Of a DNA stretch of 64,000 nt, positions 36,712 through 49,770 are shown in pieces. The notes beneath the pieces were generated by a model. It worked only from the letters and a program-made list of their open reading frames with translations, searched no databases and had not been told where the DNA came from. The position numbers and the translations under genes were made by a program. The DNA is from Ziziphus jujuba (lineage: Eukaryota > Streptophyta > Magnoliopsida > Rosales > Rhamnaceae): assembly GCF_031755915.1 (NCBI RefSeq), contig NC_083389.1:22381001-22445000 (forward strand), given 5' to 3'. Positions within the stretch are counted from its first letter, which is position 1. Every line of letters starts with the position of its first letter.

Positions 36712-37849
36712 TGATACAAACCTAGATCGACTTGCTCTTAAGCCCGTATTATATTAGCCCGAATTTTAATTATGTTCAGAGTCTAATGGAAACCTTAACC
36801 CCTAATCAACTTGTGACTAGAAACTTTGGTATATGATGAAGACGCCACAATAAGTGATGGATATCCTATTGATAAGTTAAGCTAAAACACTTGATTTCTA
36901 TTAAGTACTTTAGGTATTCAAAAAGAACAAAGAGACTTCTTTCTCACAAATAAATTTCTAACTAATATCTAAGTTGCCTTATCATTGAAAAATAAGCCCT
37001 TAAATAGGCTAAGGTTTACAAAATAAGAACCCTAAATCAACTATAGTAATTTTGGCCAACATGGATTAGGAAACAAGGTGTGGCCGAAATTGACAACTTT
37101 CCTAAACTAAATTGAATTAATTAATTCCTTTATTTTAGAATAGGAATTAATTAATTTTACAATCAAAATAATAAAATTATAACTTTTCTAAAGTAATTTT
37201 TCCAGAAAATAAATAAATAAAAACCAAACTTAAAGACTATTTCCTAAAACGAAAAGTCAAGGTTCAAATTAGGAAACTAGTTGACTAGTTTTACAACTAA
37301 GCTATCTTTATCCAATTACCAGCTAGTTTAGGCTCCAAATCAGCTCTAATATGACATGTAGGATGCCAAATAAGATTAATATTGATTCTTATACATTTCC
37401 CCTTGACTAGAATAAGTCAAACTTGCTTGATCAGCAAAAGAAGTCAAAGTCAGCATTAAAATGAGCATTTTCGGCCAAAAAGAAAGCTTATGTGCACATA
37501 CTGAATTTGGATGCTTTTCTTTCTACCATGATATGATTCCATGGCCTATTAGTGATATTAATTAAGTTCATAAAGTATTGAAAACATTCTTTGCTGTCCA
37601 GAGTCCACAGATGCACCAAAACAGTTATCCAGGTCTATCTCAGCCTTCACCACTTGGATGCATAAAACAAGCTTTGGTTCTACAAGTTTTGTCAAGCCCT
37701 CTTGAGGTATAATAACTCCTTCTATGAAGCTATCCAAGTTGTCCTTAAATCTCTTAGCTTGTGCCCTAGTGATTGGTCCCGTCTTCATTTGTACTAGATC
37801 AATACCCCAGCGGGTAGTGGGTTGTATGGGTATGGGCGGACTCTCATTA
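36712..37849 (-). repeat. CRM-like LTR, minus strand, encoding a polyprotein tail
   Basis: About 1,138 bp, starting TAATGAGAGTCCGCC (37849; the usual TG is mutated to TA) and ending GTATCA. The first 290 bp read as one open frame with MKTGPITRAQAKRFKDNLD, the conserved tail of this gypsy group, extending into the LTR. Homologous to 40560-41551. Confidence 0.75.
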
Positions 37850-38529
37850 GGTTGTAGTATAGGCATTGAGTAAATAAAAATTGGTGGTATATGTATATTA
37901 TTAGAACTAGTTTGTGTATAACATGTTGGGATTTTATATTACTACGTTGGGTAAAGTATAATTTGGTCAGCTATATTACGTGGTTTGTCTTTAATGTGTT
38001 TTTTGTGGAATATTATCAATATTTGTTCCTTTTCATATTTTTAACTAAAGGCATAATAGAAATGGCGTGAATGGCTGTGTCTATTGCTATGTGTGGTCCA
38101 TTGCCATGTAATCCTTTTCTTTGTTCCTTTCCATCATCTAGTTAAGTGCATGTGGTCATTTTGACTGATAATGAGGTAATGCAAATGGCATCCAACTTTA
38201 ACCATTTTCTTAACTCAACCCTAATACATATACACAATCTAAATCATAATCCCTAATAAAGTCCTAGGGTTGAACAAATTTGAATGTCCAACCCAATCCT
38301 TAACAGAACACAAACTCCTTAATCCATATTAAATGTAGAAAAGAGGACTTTGTCTTTAAGCCTTAAGACTTTGATGCAGTCCTTAGTGACTTTGAATTAC
38401 CTAAGTTTACTTATCTAAAGTAAAAAATTATCCCTAAACAAAGAGCAATCTGAAAAGATAAGTGATGTTAGCAATGAATAAGGAAGTGATAGTGATGTGG
38501 ATTATAGTAATTTTATAACATAGGCTATG
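37850..38529. other. unassigned DNA between LTR and second MULE remnant
   Basis: No gene seen. It may include the left end of the MULE whose transposase follows, but I found no inverted terminal repeat. Confidence 0.35.
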
Positions 38530-40380
38530 AGTAGGACGAGGGTGATATTGTTTTAGAAAACTTTGTAATTCGAAATGTGGAATGTGGTGGTTTAGATTTT
38601 AGAGAGGATAATAATACAGAATTTGAAAAGGAGGATAATAATGCTGATGAAGAGGGTGGAAATAGGAAAGATAGAGTGAAATTTCCATAGTTTAAAGTTG
38701 CAGCTGACATGAGTAACCCTAAATTTAAGTTAAGGATGTTGTTTGCGAGTGTAGATGAGTTTAGATAGGTAATAAAAGAACATACTATAAACGATAAAAG
38801 AGGTATATTGTTCAGGAAAAATAATAAGAATAATATCAAGGCTATGTGCATTCCACCATATGAATGTGATAAGGCCTACAAAAATCACGATTCCAACATA
38901 ACTTGGTTGGTTAAAAAATACCTGAACAAGTTCAAATATGATATTAAATGAGAAAAATAAATAAATAAAAATTAATTTGTTTGCCAGAAAGGATACTTTT
39001 GGTAAACTTTTTAAATGGCAATATTTCAGGCTAAGAATAAAGCACTCAAAGTTATTGAAGGGTCCATTGAAGCATAATTTAGAATGTTATAGGATTATTA
39101 TGATGAGCTGGGAAGAACTAATGAAGGTAGTATAGTGGTAGTTAAGAGTGAGCCGCAATGGTGAAGTTTCTCAGCATTAGAAAATTTACATCTAATTATG
39201 GGCGTTGAAGAAAGGGTTTCTATAAGGTTGTAGGCCATTAATTGAACTTGATAGTTATAACATCAAGACTAATTGCTTTCAGAAGTGAGTATTGATGCTT
39301 AAAATGCATATATCCTATAGCATATGTAGTGGTGAAAGTGGAGAATAAAGAAACTTGGTTATGGTTTTAAGAATTGTTCATTAAGGATGAAGGAATTGTG
39401 AATTTCTATGGTTGGATATAAATGCTTGACAAGCAGAAAGGACTTTTAAATGCTTTAGATGAGATAGTGCCTAATGATGAGCATGTATATTGTCTTAGGC
39501 ATATATACAATGATTTTAATGTTCAATTCAAAGGTTGATGCTAAGACAAAGGTTATAGGCTATTGCTAAGGCTTTAATAGTATCCAGATTTGAGGCAAAA
39601 ATAGTAAGATCAAAGAGGTAAGTGTAAAGGCCTTCTATTAGATCAATGACAAGCCACCTAAGGATTAGTCTAGATCACACTTTAACATCATGCCTAATTG
39701 TGACATGCTTCTCAATTTCATATGTGAAGATTTTAATACAACTATATTTGATGTAAGAGATAAACCATCATTGCATTGTTGGAAACAATAAGGTACTATC
39801 TTATGGATAAGATGGCTAAGAAAAGAACAGTTGTCATTAAGTGGAATATGGTTGTGGGTCCTCAAATGAGAAATACTTTAGCAAAAGTGAATGAAGATGC
39901 TAGATATTGCATTATAAATTAACTAAGGACTACAAATTTCAAGTTAGAGTTTTAGATGGTTCTCAAAAGATTTTAGATTTACAGTAATCGAGTTGTTCTT
40001 GTAGAGAATGGGATCTAAGTTGTATCCCTTGCATCTTGCATGTACATTAGATATATGAATACTGTTAACTTTATCCACCCATATCATAAGAGATCATCGT
40101 ATATATTAGTATATATTCTAATTATCCACCCATATTATACCAGCTGTTGGAAAACTGGTATGCCTCATCTACACAGCCTAAAGTTTCAATATGACTAAGA
40201 AGCCCCAAAAGAGTAACAAGAAAAAGAGCCTGATGAGCAGCCTTCAATGACCAAAGTTGAGAAAGTTGGAATGGTGATAACATGTTGGAATCGTGGATAA
40301 GCTAGTTAGAATAGTAGGAAATTCTCATAGCCATCAAAACCTAACAAAAAGGTCAGATTCAAAATTTTAGCACCTATTCA
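38530..40380 (+). pseudogene. second MULE transposase, heavily decayed
   Basis: Same domain order as the 7.3-13 kb element. An acidic region (38560-38680) precedes a MuDR-like domain with MSNPKFKLRMLFASVDEFR (about 38708), parallel to the DPKFEVDILFNSADEFR of the first. The catalytic region has PIAYVVVKVENKETWLW-like pieces near 39310-39360, a DKQKGLLNALDE segment near 39430 and a CLRHIYNDFN segment near 39495. Later come a DKMAKKRTVVIKW-like segment (39810-39845) and a SWIM-like CSCREWDLS...IPC near 40000-40035. Stops and frameshifts occur throughout. Its terminal repeats were not found, so the size of the original element is unknown. Confidence 0.75.
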
Positions 40381-40559
40381 TTTAAATAAACTTACTTATT
40401 AACATTTGTATATTTATAAAACAAATTTGGACATTTTTTTCTATGTGCTATTGTATTACCAACAAAAGAAGCAAAAGAACAATAGTGAAATAGATGATAA
40501 TAGTGATGTAGCAAATACGGGAGATGAGGGTCTAAATAAGGCATCAAATATGGGATGTG

Positions 40560-41551
40560 TGATGAGAATCCGCCTATACTCATACAATCAACTACATGCT
40601 AGGATGCTGATTCTATGCAACAAAAGACAGGACCAATTACAAGGGCACAAGTTAAGAGGTTTAAGGACAATTTGGTTAGCTTCATTCAAGGTGTTATTAA
40701 ATCTCAAGAAGGCATGACAATACCCAAAGATTCAAAACCCGTACAGTGCATCCAAGTTATGAAGCAGAAGTAAAGGCATCTAAGATCATCATTTGCACAT
40801 AAGACTTCAATATGGCCGGTTTTAGTGGTTTTGGCATTGGGAAGGACTTTATTTGCATTTCAAGCAAGTTTTGGTCATTCCAATCAAGGAAAATGTATGG
40901 GAACCAGTTCTAATCCTATTTGACATCTTACATGGTATATTGGAGCTGATTTGGAACTTAAACTAGCTGGTGATTGGACAAAGATAGCTTGTTTGGAAAG
41001 TTAGTCAACTACTTTCTAAACCTAAAATTTGACTTTTTGTTTTAAGGAAATAGTATTTTATTTTGGTTTTTATTTAATTATTTTCTGGAAAATTAATTTA
41101 GGAAGGTTGATATTTTATTTTTTTGATTGTAAATTAATTAATTCCTATTTTAAAATTAAGGAATTAATTAATACAAATTAGTTTAAGAAACTTGGAAAAT
41201 TTTGACACTTTCTTAATCTCTTTCTATATAGGGTGAAATTAACCTAGTTGTTTTAGGGTTTGATTTTTTGTAACTTTAGCCTATTTAAGAGCTTAATTTT
41301 CAATGGAATGGGAGCTTAGATTTTCATTCAAAAATCATTTGTGAGAAAAATTCTTTTTGTTGTCTTTGAACACCTAAAACATCGAATATGGATTGAGTGT
41401 TTTAGTTTGACTTATCAATAGGACATCCATCACCAAGGTTTCTAATCACAAGTTGATTAGAGATCAAGATGGCCATTAAAATATGAACTTAATTTTCGAT
41501 CCAGGCTAATTTAATATGGGTTCAGGAGCGAGTTGACCTAGGTTCGTATCA
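40560..41551 (+). repeat. CRM-like LTR, plus strand, encoding a polyprotein tail
   Basis: 992 bp from TGATGAGAATCCGCC to GGTTCGTATCA. Early in the LTR (40628-40720) it encodes KTGPITRAQVKRFKDNL, the same tail as in the minus copy. The body matches 36712-37849 in inverse orientation but lacks some blocks. Confidence 0.75.
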
Positions 41552-41835
41552 TTTGGTATCATAGCCGAATTTTATTCAGGTTTGATCTATCTTATTTGCT
41601 TTGTTTAATTTTGTGATAATCTAAAATTTTAACATTAGGTTAAGGTTGTTTCCTACTCAAACACATTCTGCATAAAAAATAAAAAATAAAACAAAGTTTC
41701 GTCATAGCCGAATTTGATTCCTTTGTTAGTCGAATTTTTGCTTTCTAGTTTGTTGGTTGTTTTGCATATTAGTTCTTAGTAATTTGGTTTATAGTTGATT
41801 TTTCTTTGCTATTTTAATCTTAATTAGTTGCAGAT
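41552..41835 (+). mobile_element. primer site and leader stub after the plus-strand LTR
   Basis: TTTGGTATCATAGCC (41552-41566) is a one-mismatch primer site. The following leader (TTTGATCTATCTTATTTG, later GCTATTTTAATCTTAATTA) is homologous to the minus strand at 36440-36700. Homology stops near 41835, where the minus-strand long LTR begins. Confidence 0.75.
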
Positions 41836-44772
41836 GTCATTAAATCAATATACATTAATCATAATACGCTTGCAACTTGACTCATAACATAAATACGATA
41901 GATATAACATATATAATGTTCATATTACTTATAACATATAATTTATCTAATAGATCACAACATAATTACTTATTGAGTCATTAAGTACATAACTTGTTTC
42001 ATATTACAAATATAATACCATATGCATGTAGCATATTTATACATGTAAAGTTCATAATGCATATAACATACATTCCATTGTATGTACATAAAAACTTATA
42101 CGTATTAATATATAATTTATCAAATATATCATAACATACTTAATCTTACTGGGTGTCCTATCATAAAGCATACAAGACTTAAAGTTGGATTTTTCGTAAG
42201 ATGTAAAATATGCACTTATCATATCATATTATATTCTTATCATAGTGTGTGCAATTATTCGTATCTAGGTGAAAAGCACCACGACCGTACTTAGGTGCAA
42301 AGTGCCATGACCGTTCGCACTTAGGTGAAACTTTTTATCTTGTGCTCGATTCATTTTAACTTATTAACATATCATTACAAATGGCAAAAATAGATAATGC
42401 AATCAACCATGCATATTTCTCACTATTATATTATCACATTTCATGCATATTCATATAAATTTTTGTATAATCATAATTTATAACAAAATAAAACCATTAG
42501 GAAAAAAATATGATATTACTCAATGACACTTATTAGAATTGAAGTAAACACAATAGATAATCTGTGAATAAATTATTAGACCAAGAAAAGTACAAAAAAT
42601 ATACTCAACTCAATTTATCAAAATATAAGTTAGAATCTAAAAATCAGTTTTCCACAAAGATTATACTTAAATTAAAATTCAATTACTCATAGAATACAAA
42701 TGAACAAGTCCTAAAAATTTGATAGAAACTAATGTACATGTAAAGAAATCATCATATAAAATTTTATAAATTATGAAATTTAACCAAAATAAACAATACA
42801 AAGCTATTAATCCTATTGCAAATTTCCAACTGACAAACTCAAACTTGTAAATTCGATTTTAGAATGAATATAAATCCAAATTACATGAAATAAAATACTA
42901 AATTTTCCATAGAATACTAGTTTATGCAATACAAATGTCAGATCATGAATAGAAGTATAAACTTGCCAAAGAGGTCATACAACACAAGTTACTCAAATAA
43001 AAATAGTAAATTTCAGATTTTCCAGCAATCCAAACAAGTTCTAAAAATTATAAATAAATCTAAAAAATTTCAAAATTAATGAATCATAAATTAAAAGAAA
43101 TTTATACTACTCTAATTTTTTTATAAAAAAAAACTATAACGAAAGGCAAATAATCAAGTTAATATAACCAAAATCTTAAGTTTTTAAATCTCAGAATTGC
43201 ATATAGCATAGGAAGGTCTGATTTGAAAATCATAACTACAACTAGAAAAATAATTTGGATGTGATTCAATTTGGAGAATGTTCACTACTAAGTCTAGTTT
43301 CTATGATAAATCTAGATTTCAAAAATAATTTCATTATAGGGTCAAAAGAAAAGTCAAAATAGGTTCCATTCTGGTGAGACGGTAAGCTATTTTTCATTTA
43401 AAAGTTGTAAAACCCTAACACAATAGGAAACATCTAACATAAATATCATATATAGCAGCGTTTCTTTTATACACCTACTTTGAGGTTTGACCTAAATATA
43501 AATTAGTCACTTTAGTTTCAAAAAGTTATAATCTCCCCTCCTCTCCTCCCCTGCCCCCTTAATTGTTTCATTCTCACCCTTCGAAATAATATTATTAAAA
43601 ACCCCTTTTGGGAAGCTAGTCGTAATTTTCAAAGCTTAAAGTATTAAAATATAATTGATGCAAACCTTAAAGAGTGCAAGTGTAATATTCCTTATATAGC
43701 ATGAAAAAAAATAGTATTTATGACATCAAATCCAAAACATTTTAATTCATCTTAAAGTATAGATTAACTATGCTTATCAAACAAAAAGATTCTAAATCAA
43801 ATATATATATATATATATATGAAATCAAATCCTAACTATTCTTCATAATTAAGAAAATTACTTTGGGTCTTTACAAATCAAAATTCCTTCCTTGATCTTT
43901 TCCCATCTAACAATAACAAAACCAAAATAAAAACACTCTTAGTTCTAGAATAGGTTATAAAAGGACGTGTTAACATTAATATTCTATGAATTCTCAACTC
44001 TTTCCCTAGAAACCTTCAAGAAATCTATTGATCTTTTCCTTATTTTCTTTTCTGTCTGGTCAATTTCTCTACCTTCCTAAGTTTGTATCATAAAAAATAA
44101 ATAAATAAAACACTAACATAATGTTTAAATACTCCTAAGATTTTTGAAAACCTATTTTAACTAATATTAGGAAAGATAATTAAAAGAAAATAATAAATAT
44201 TTTCTTTTTGTTTTCTTACCCTAACTAAATAAATAAAAGTTTCCTTTCTCTTATCCAAACTTGTTCCAATCCTGTTACCTACATACTCATGGCTCATTTG
44301 GATCCAATTCCAACTCCGAAATCTATCTAAATTCAGGTAATCTTATCAGTCCAAACATAGTCACTAAAACCATTATAATTTTCTCTAGAAAACTTAAAAA
44401 ATCAATCCATAAAATTCTATGGACAGTTGACTTCCAAGACTTTCTATATATAATACAATTTGATATATAAATCTCACTTATAGCCTTCTAAAGGAAGTTA
44501 TCAATCCATCTACCATAAAAAGCCACTTGTACACTCCTTTCCATCTCAAGAGGTCTTATTTCTAAACTCACAAAAATAAATACATATAAATAAATGAAAA
44601 GGTAAAAGGCCATTATACCTTGCTACGTATCACATATGTAAGGGTAAAATTGTCTTTTCACATTTACAAACAATAACACATAGAAACCATTTCAAAGTAA
44701 ATTGTTTTAAATAAATTCAATAGTCACTTAATACATCCTATTTTAAGACCTAGAAAAATTGTAAGTGTTACA
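41836..44772 (-). repeat. long gypsy LTR (Tekay-like guess), minus strand, 3' end truncated
   Basis: On the minus strand it starts TGTAACACTTACAATTTTTC at 44772 and is collinear with the solo LTR at 51.7-60.4 kb. Landmarks shared in order are the 'tttcttttaattatctttc' block (near 44170), the GTGCTTTGCACCTA-type block (about 42275-42330) and the ATGTTATATGCATTATGAAC block (near 42055). The expected TGTTACA end is missing and no duplication of the flank TAAAG was found, so its inner end is truncated. Confidence 0.7.
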
Positions 44773-45984
44773 TAAAGTTCTAAGAAAAGAAAAGAAAGAG
44801 CGCATAAAAGTTGAGGGATAACTATGCCAATAACCCTAATTTAATTTAAATTAGGTTTGGTTTTAATTGCAATCCTTAAGATTTAACTATAATCAATTTT
44901 AGCCGCTACATTTTGAAAAAAATTAACTGCAATCCCTATTGACAAAATAATTTTTTTTTCTTTTCATTTAAAAACATAAATTACAATATAAATAAAACTT
45001 CTTCACTTAAATTTTTATTTAAACAAATAATTTTATTTATTTTCTTCCTCTTGATTCTTTTTTAAACAAAATTGCTTATTCTCTCTCTCTCTCTCTCTCT
45101 CTATTGCATATTCTCTTTCATCTTCATCTTGCCATATCTTTAACAATCCTTTTCAAATGTAAATGATCTAAAGGAAATGAAAAATAACCTTTGAAAGTAT
45201 GTAATTAGTAATGGGGTATTATAGAGGTTGATCAACAATTCTTCATCTTGTTATATCGTTACACTCTTTGCTACTTGCTTCCCCATCTCCCTCTCCTTCT
45301 ATCTTTTATCTTCATTTGTTTGAAGCTCACAAATTGTGTCGGCCTCTACTGGCGGGTTTGTCACTCTCTGCCGATATTGTCCCCAATTTAGCCACCGTAC
45401 TTGATATGAAATTTTGTGTTCAGAGCTACTCAGGACATTACCCATTCTAGGATTACTCTTGTTTGAGCATATGTAACTTTGAAGTTTTTTTAAACCCTGA
45501 AGCCAACTGTTTTAAAAAAGCCTCGGTATTATGAGAGTGATGATTATTACACTTGAATCATTCTCTGATCTATACCAAGATGATGTGGGATTGGACATCA
45601 GATAGCCTGCTAGTCCCTCGCACCCTCTCACATTGGTCGTCACAAGTATATTATTACATTCATCATCTCTATTTTAATTATCTTAATAAAAATAAATATA
45701 CATATATAATAATTTTTTTTTCCATATAACTTCTTTGCTGCCTTTTTCTCTCAACCTTCCATTCTTTCTCAATTTTCCTTTACTACTTTGTGCTTAAATA
45801 CTCCAAATATTTAACTTTTATCTCTTTTCTTTTTTTAAATGTACTTTTATCCCTCTACTTTTTCCTTGATGGAATTCATTAAGAAAATTTCTTTAATCAA
45901 CACCTAAGTTGAAAAATCATTTAGATTGTGGTATTGTTTCAATTCTTCAAACCTTGACAACAACTAGGTGAAAATTTGCTGTAG
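44773..45984. other. unassigned DNA with a (CT)n microsatellite
   Basis: A CT repeat of about 11 units is at 45080-45102. Two long T- or C/T-rich tracts follow. A 60-codon open frame at 45268-45450 is not recognisable and is not called a gene. Confidence 0.45.
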
Positions 45985-46194
45985 TGGATACGATGTACAT
46001 AGTTGTAATGGTAGCTTCAATTAGGATAAACTATGGCCCAATTGCAAACAAGCTACCATCCCCACAAGACATAGTGCCATTGGTGAAGTCCATTGAAGGT
46101 ACAAAAGGTGAAGCTTTACGATGGAGATATGCAAGTTCTCAATGCTTTTACAAACATTGGTGTCAAATTCATTATGGGTGATGAGCATTAAATA
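45985..46194 (+). pseudogene. fragment of a GH17 beta-1,3-glucanase gene
   Basis: 46014-46105 reads SIRINYGPIANKLPSPQDIV and continues PLVKSIEGTK. This matches the mature N-terminus of plant glycoside hydrolase family 17 enzymes, which cleave callose-type beta-1,3-glucan in the wall or apoplast. After one base out of frame near 46107 the match goes on as KVKLYDGDMQVLNAFTNIG and VKFIMGDE, then TAA. Roughly 60 residues of a family usually 330-480 aa long are present; the catalytic glutamates and the barrel are missing. It is a truncated, frameshifted relic or a transposon-captured piece. No source copy is visible in the window. Confidence 0.85.
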
Positions 46195-47519
46195 TAACTA
46201 ATTTATTGTCCTTGTTAATGCTTACTATTTGCTATTTTCATAGTAATTTGTGATTAATTAGAATAAATATCTATTGATTTCTCTATTTTACTGCTTTTAT
46301 GTAAAAATACTAAAAGATGAAATTTTGAAAGTATTTTGGATTCCTTTTAAAAGAAATATAGAGACATACATTTTATGCAACTTCAATGGATCTAAGTTGT
46401 TGATTATCTATTCCATATGTGATTTTCAAAAGTTTGGTGGTTCGTTTTCAAGATTTGAAGATTTATTCTCCATTGTGTTTTATTGTATTGGATATGCTAA
46501 TTTTTTATGCAGCAGTAGTTATTTTATTTACATCTGGAGCTACCAGTGGAATTTTTTAGTGATTCTTATTGGAGAATGTCTTTGTAAAATTTCATAGCTA
46601 GCCAACAAGAGAATCAACATCAGCAATCATTTGAATTTAGCATACTTACACATATTTAATGAATGAAGTTGTATTTTATTGAAGTCACAAGTAAATGATC
46701 CATCCAATGAATTATATCTTATCCAACTAAGAAGCTTATTTGGCTGAGGAATTGAAGCCTAAAATTTCAAGCCCAAATGAGTTTAATTGTCAAGTCAAAA
46801 CACAAGCCCTAATTAAGGATTAAAGCCTAACAACCTGATTTCTTGGTAGTTAAGTATACGATAATTATGATTTATTTTTGTATTTTTGTTAGTTGATTTT
46901 GATTTATTTTTGTATTTTTGTTGGTTTATATTAGGTGTCATTCCTAGTTTATAGAATCAGGATATTGTTAGGGATTTTTTTTTTTTTTTTGTATTTTAGA
47001 AATTAGGAAAAAAGAGGAAAATGTAGTTCTACTTAAGGGTCTGATTTTTCACATATGGCACACATCTCTAGCTCCACCATCAAGCCACCGTCTCCTATCT
47101 TCTATGTCGTTTTCACTATTCTAGCACCATTGAAACAGTTTAGTTGAAACTTAGGAGATCTTGGAGAAGAAAAAGAAAATTGAAGCAGAATTAAGATTAG
47201 AGTAACAAACGAGCCTCCGACACCATCAAAGTATTTAGATTCTACCTAGTATTGTGAGTCAATATTCACAAGCATAGCTTCCTTTTACACTATTCAGTTG
47301 GTATTTCTTCCATAATATTTTGTTTTCTTTCTTAAATATTTGATTTATTTAATTTTAATGTGTCCTTAAATTTAAAGTGCTAAAATCAATTAGTTTTTAC
47401 AACAATGACCTAATATAATAATCGGATCTAAATTAATTAAATCACACTCTTCCCAGTGGGTTTAGTACTTAGTTACTCACCATAACAATGTTATATTCGT
47501 ATAATTGCGAGTGGAAATA
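46195..47519. other. unassigned DNA
   Basis: No family recognised. A short direct repeat occurs at 46865-46925 (GATTTATTTTTGTATTTTTG twice). The open frame at 46274-46597 has no recognisable motif. Part of 47000-47450 could be LTR or leader of the Athila-like element. Confidence 0.35.
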
Positions 47520-48058
47520 TCTAAGGCAGTAAATATGCTTAGGCAACTCGCAATGAAGTTTAAGCCTAGTAAGGTTTTAGCTCACTCAAACTAAACTCGT
47601 AATAAAAATGAGTCAAGCTTCAATAAGAAATGAAGCCTGCAAGCAAATTTTGAGTGTTTAATAAAGCTTGTAAATAGCTTGTGAGTAGTTTGAATTTGTT
47701 ATTTATATATATATCTATAAAAAAGTTATATTATGAATTTAAGCATATTGAATAATCATAATGCATAAACAATATTTTTTAAGTTTTAAATTTATAATTT
47801 TCTTAAAAATAAATTAATCTTATAATAAAATTAATACAATAAAGAAATTTATTAATAACTAATGTTAAAATTTTTATTTTAAGAAAATAAATATTTAAGT
47901 TTTTATGTTGTAACGAGCCGAGTTAAGATAAGCTCAAGATTTTGATTTGCAAGTTATTTCAAATTTTTTTGAGCTTGAGCCACGCTTAAACATTCATAAA
48001 ATCATATGAGCTAAGCTTAAGAATGATAATATTGTGCTCAACTCGGTTCATTTACACC
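47520..48058. mobile_element. possible hAT-type MITE
   Basis: The ends are loosely inverted: CTAAGGCAGTAAATATG at about 47520 and, reversed, TTAAGGGTGTAAATGAACCG from 48058. Subterminal GAGCTTGAGCC/GCTCACTC-like motifs occur at both sides of a very AT-rich centre. Such 'ggtgtaaatgagccgag' ends are common in plant hAT MITEs. A clear 8-bp duplication was not found. Confidence 0.35.
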
Positions 48059-49732
48059 CTTAAAAATAACACAAGTTTTTAGCTCCATTGTAGGGGAAGG
48101 AAAGTGTTTTTGTTGATTTGTTTTTCTATTCTATTATAATATTAATTCTCTCTTCTTCCCTTTGCTTTTGAAATCAAAGTAAATTGCATGTTAGGGTTTA
48201 TTTTTCAAATCTTGATCACCTTGTTTAAAAGCTAATTATAATTTGTTTTATTTTAATTCTTCGCTTTCTCTTCATTTTATTATTTTTTTTATATTTATTA
48301 TTTGTTTGCTATTTTCTGTGGGCTTAAGAAATTTGGTGTTGAAAATTTTTTTTCTTCATTATTTTCTAGGGTTACCAAAATCTAAAAAACAGAAAAAAAT
48401 TATTTTCCTTTTTATTCTACTGTTGCCACACCACCATAATATACATATATATATTTGTTATACCTACCGAAATTTAGGGTATATTATTGTCATATTTCTA
48501 ATTTTTAATTTTTCCTTGTTAATAATAATTGAATTACGAAAGTAACAAGATTTAATGTTAATTTTCAAATTGCTCTATATTCCCTCTTGTCGTCCATACA
48601 TTGCCTATTGGCTAAAAAATATTTCAATTCTCACAAATTTTCTCTCTTGCCACGCACAGCATGGGATTTGGAGAATTTTTGGCTTTTATTTTATGATTTT
48701 TGATATTGAACTTTAAATTTGATAAGTTTTAAAATTTTGGTTCTTAATTTAAATTTCCAATTTTTAAAATTAATTTGATAGATATTGTGATTAAGGCCTT
48801 CATAGTTGCTGAAAATTTAAAGAGTAAAAGTCTTAAATTATATCACTCTAGTTGCAAATTATGCTACTAGGTTTATATAGAATTAGGTTTAATTTGTACC
48901 TCTGTTTTTGTAAAAATCAAATTTTCTTTTGCAGATTTCTTTTGCCGCACATTTTTAATAATCGCAAGTCAAAGTTTCAAATGTTTTTCTTGCTTTTAAG
49001 GGTGTTGCCACTTATATAGGGTGACATAGAACAAATTTTTTATTTTTATGAATTGAATTTGAGTTTAGTGTTAATTTGCATGAGATTTTTTGTTTTGGTG
49101 TAGAGTTTTGCCATTTGTTTTGCATATTATATGATTGCCGCATGCTATTAGAATTAAGTGTAAAACAAATATTCAATTTTTGCTCAATTTCTAGTGTTTG
49201 CCGCACATTAGAGTCTTTCTTGCTTGATTTGTCGTTTTGTTTGCTTATTTGCTGTTTTAGGATCAGTCTAATTATAAATTTTATTTTGGAAAGTCTGAAG
49301 GTCATTTTTTGTTGGCTTTAAATTGTTTATACTGCACATTATTTATTGATAAGTCTAAAAAATTTCCAGGTTTACATATTCTTCATGATTGCCGCATGAT
49401 AGGTTCATATTTGCATGATTTTTTTTTCTTTTTTTTTTTTTTTCTTTCTAGTGTGAATTTAGTTTAAGTTAATCTTGAATTTAGATTTTAGCCTTTGTTC
49501 TATCAAAATTGTATTTTTACTTGCTCAATTCTCTTTGTTGCACCTTATATGTTGATTGAAATTGAACTTTTTAAAATTTTACTTGATTTATACTGTTGGT
49601 TTTGAATTCAAAGTGAGTTTGTAGTTAAATTCTGATTTTAGTAGCTTGCATTTTGGTTTAATTAAATTTAGAAATAGAATTTTGAATTTGAGTTTTTTAT
49701 AAAATCTTAGTTGCATTTTATCTTCCTTGCCG

Positions 49733-49770
<38 letters not shown>

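Larger units (their letters stand above)
34880..37849 (-). mobile_element. 5' half of a Ty3/gypsy element (CRM-like), minus strand
   Basis: On the minus strand: LTR (37849 down to 36712), tRNA primer site, a leader of about 1.1 kb and a broken gag. Then recognisable sequence stops near 34880, so pol and the 3' LTR are missing. The leader at 36440-36700 is homologous to the plus-strand fragment at 41552-41835. LTR ends resemble TGATGA/TATCA, as in the CRM-like element at 54-59.7 kb. Confidence 0.8.

Noticed and set aside
48243..48545. 100-codon hydrophobic open frame
   Set aside because: Poly-Phe/Leu/Ile from T-rich DNA, no homology and no stable composition of a membrane protein. Probably retrotransposon leader.
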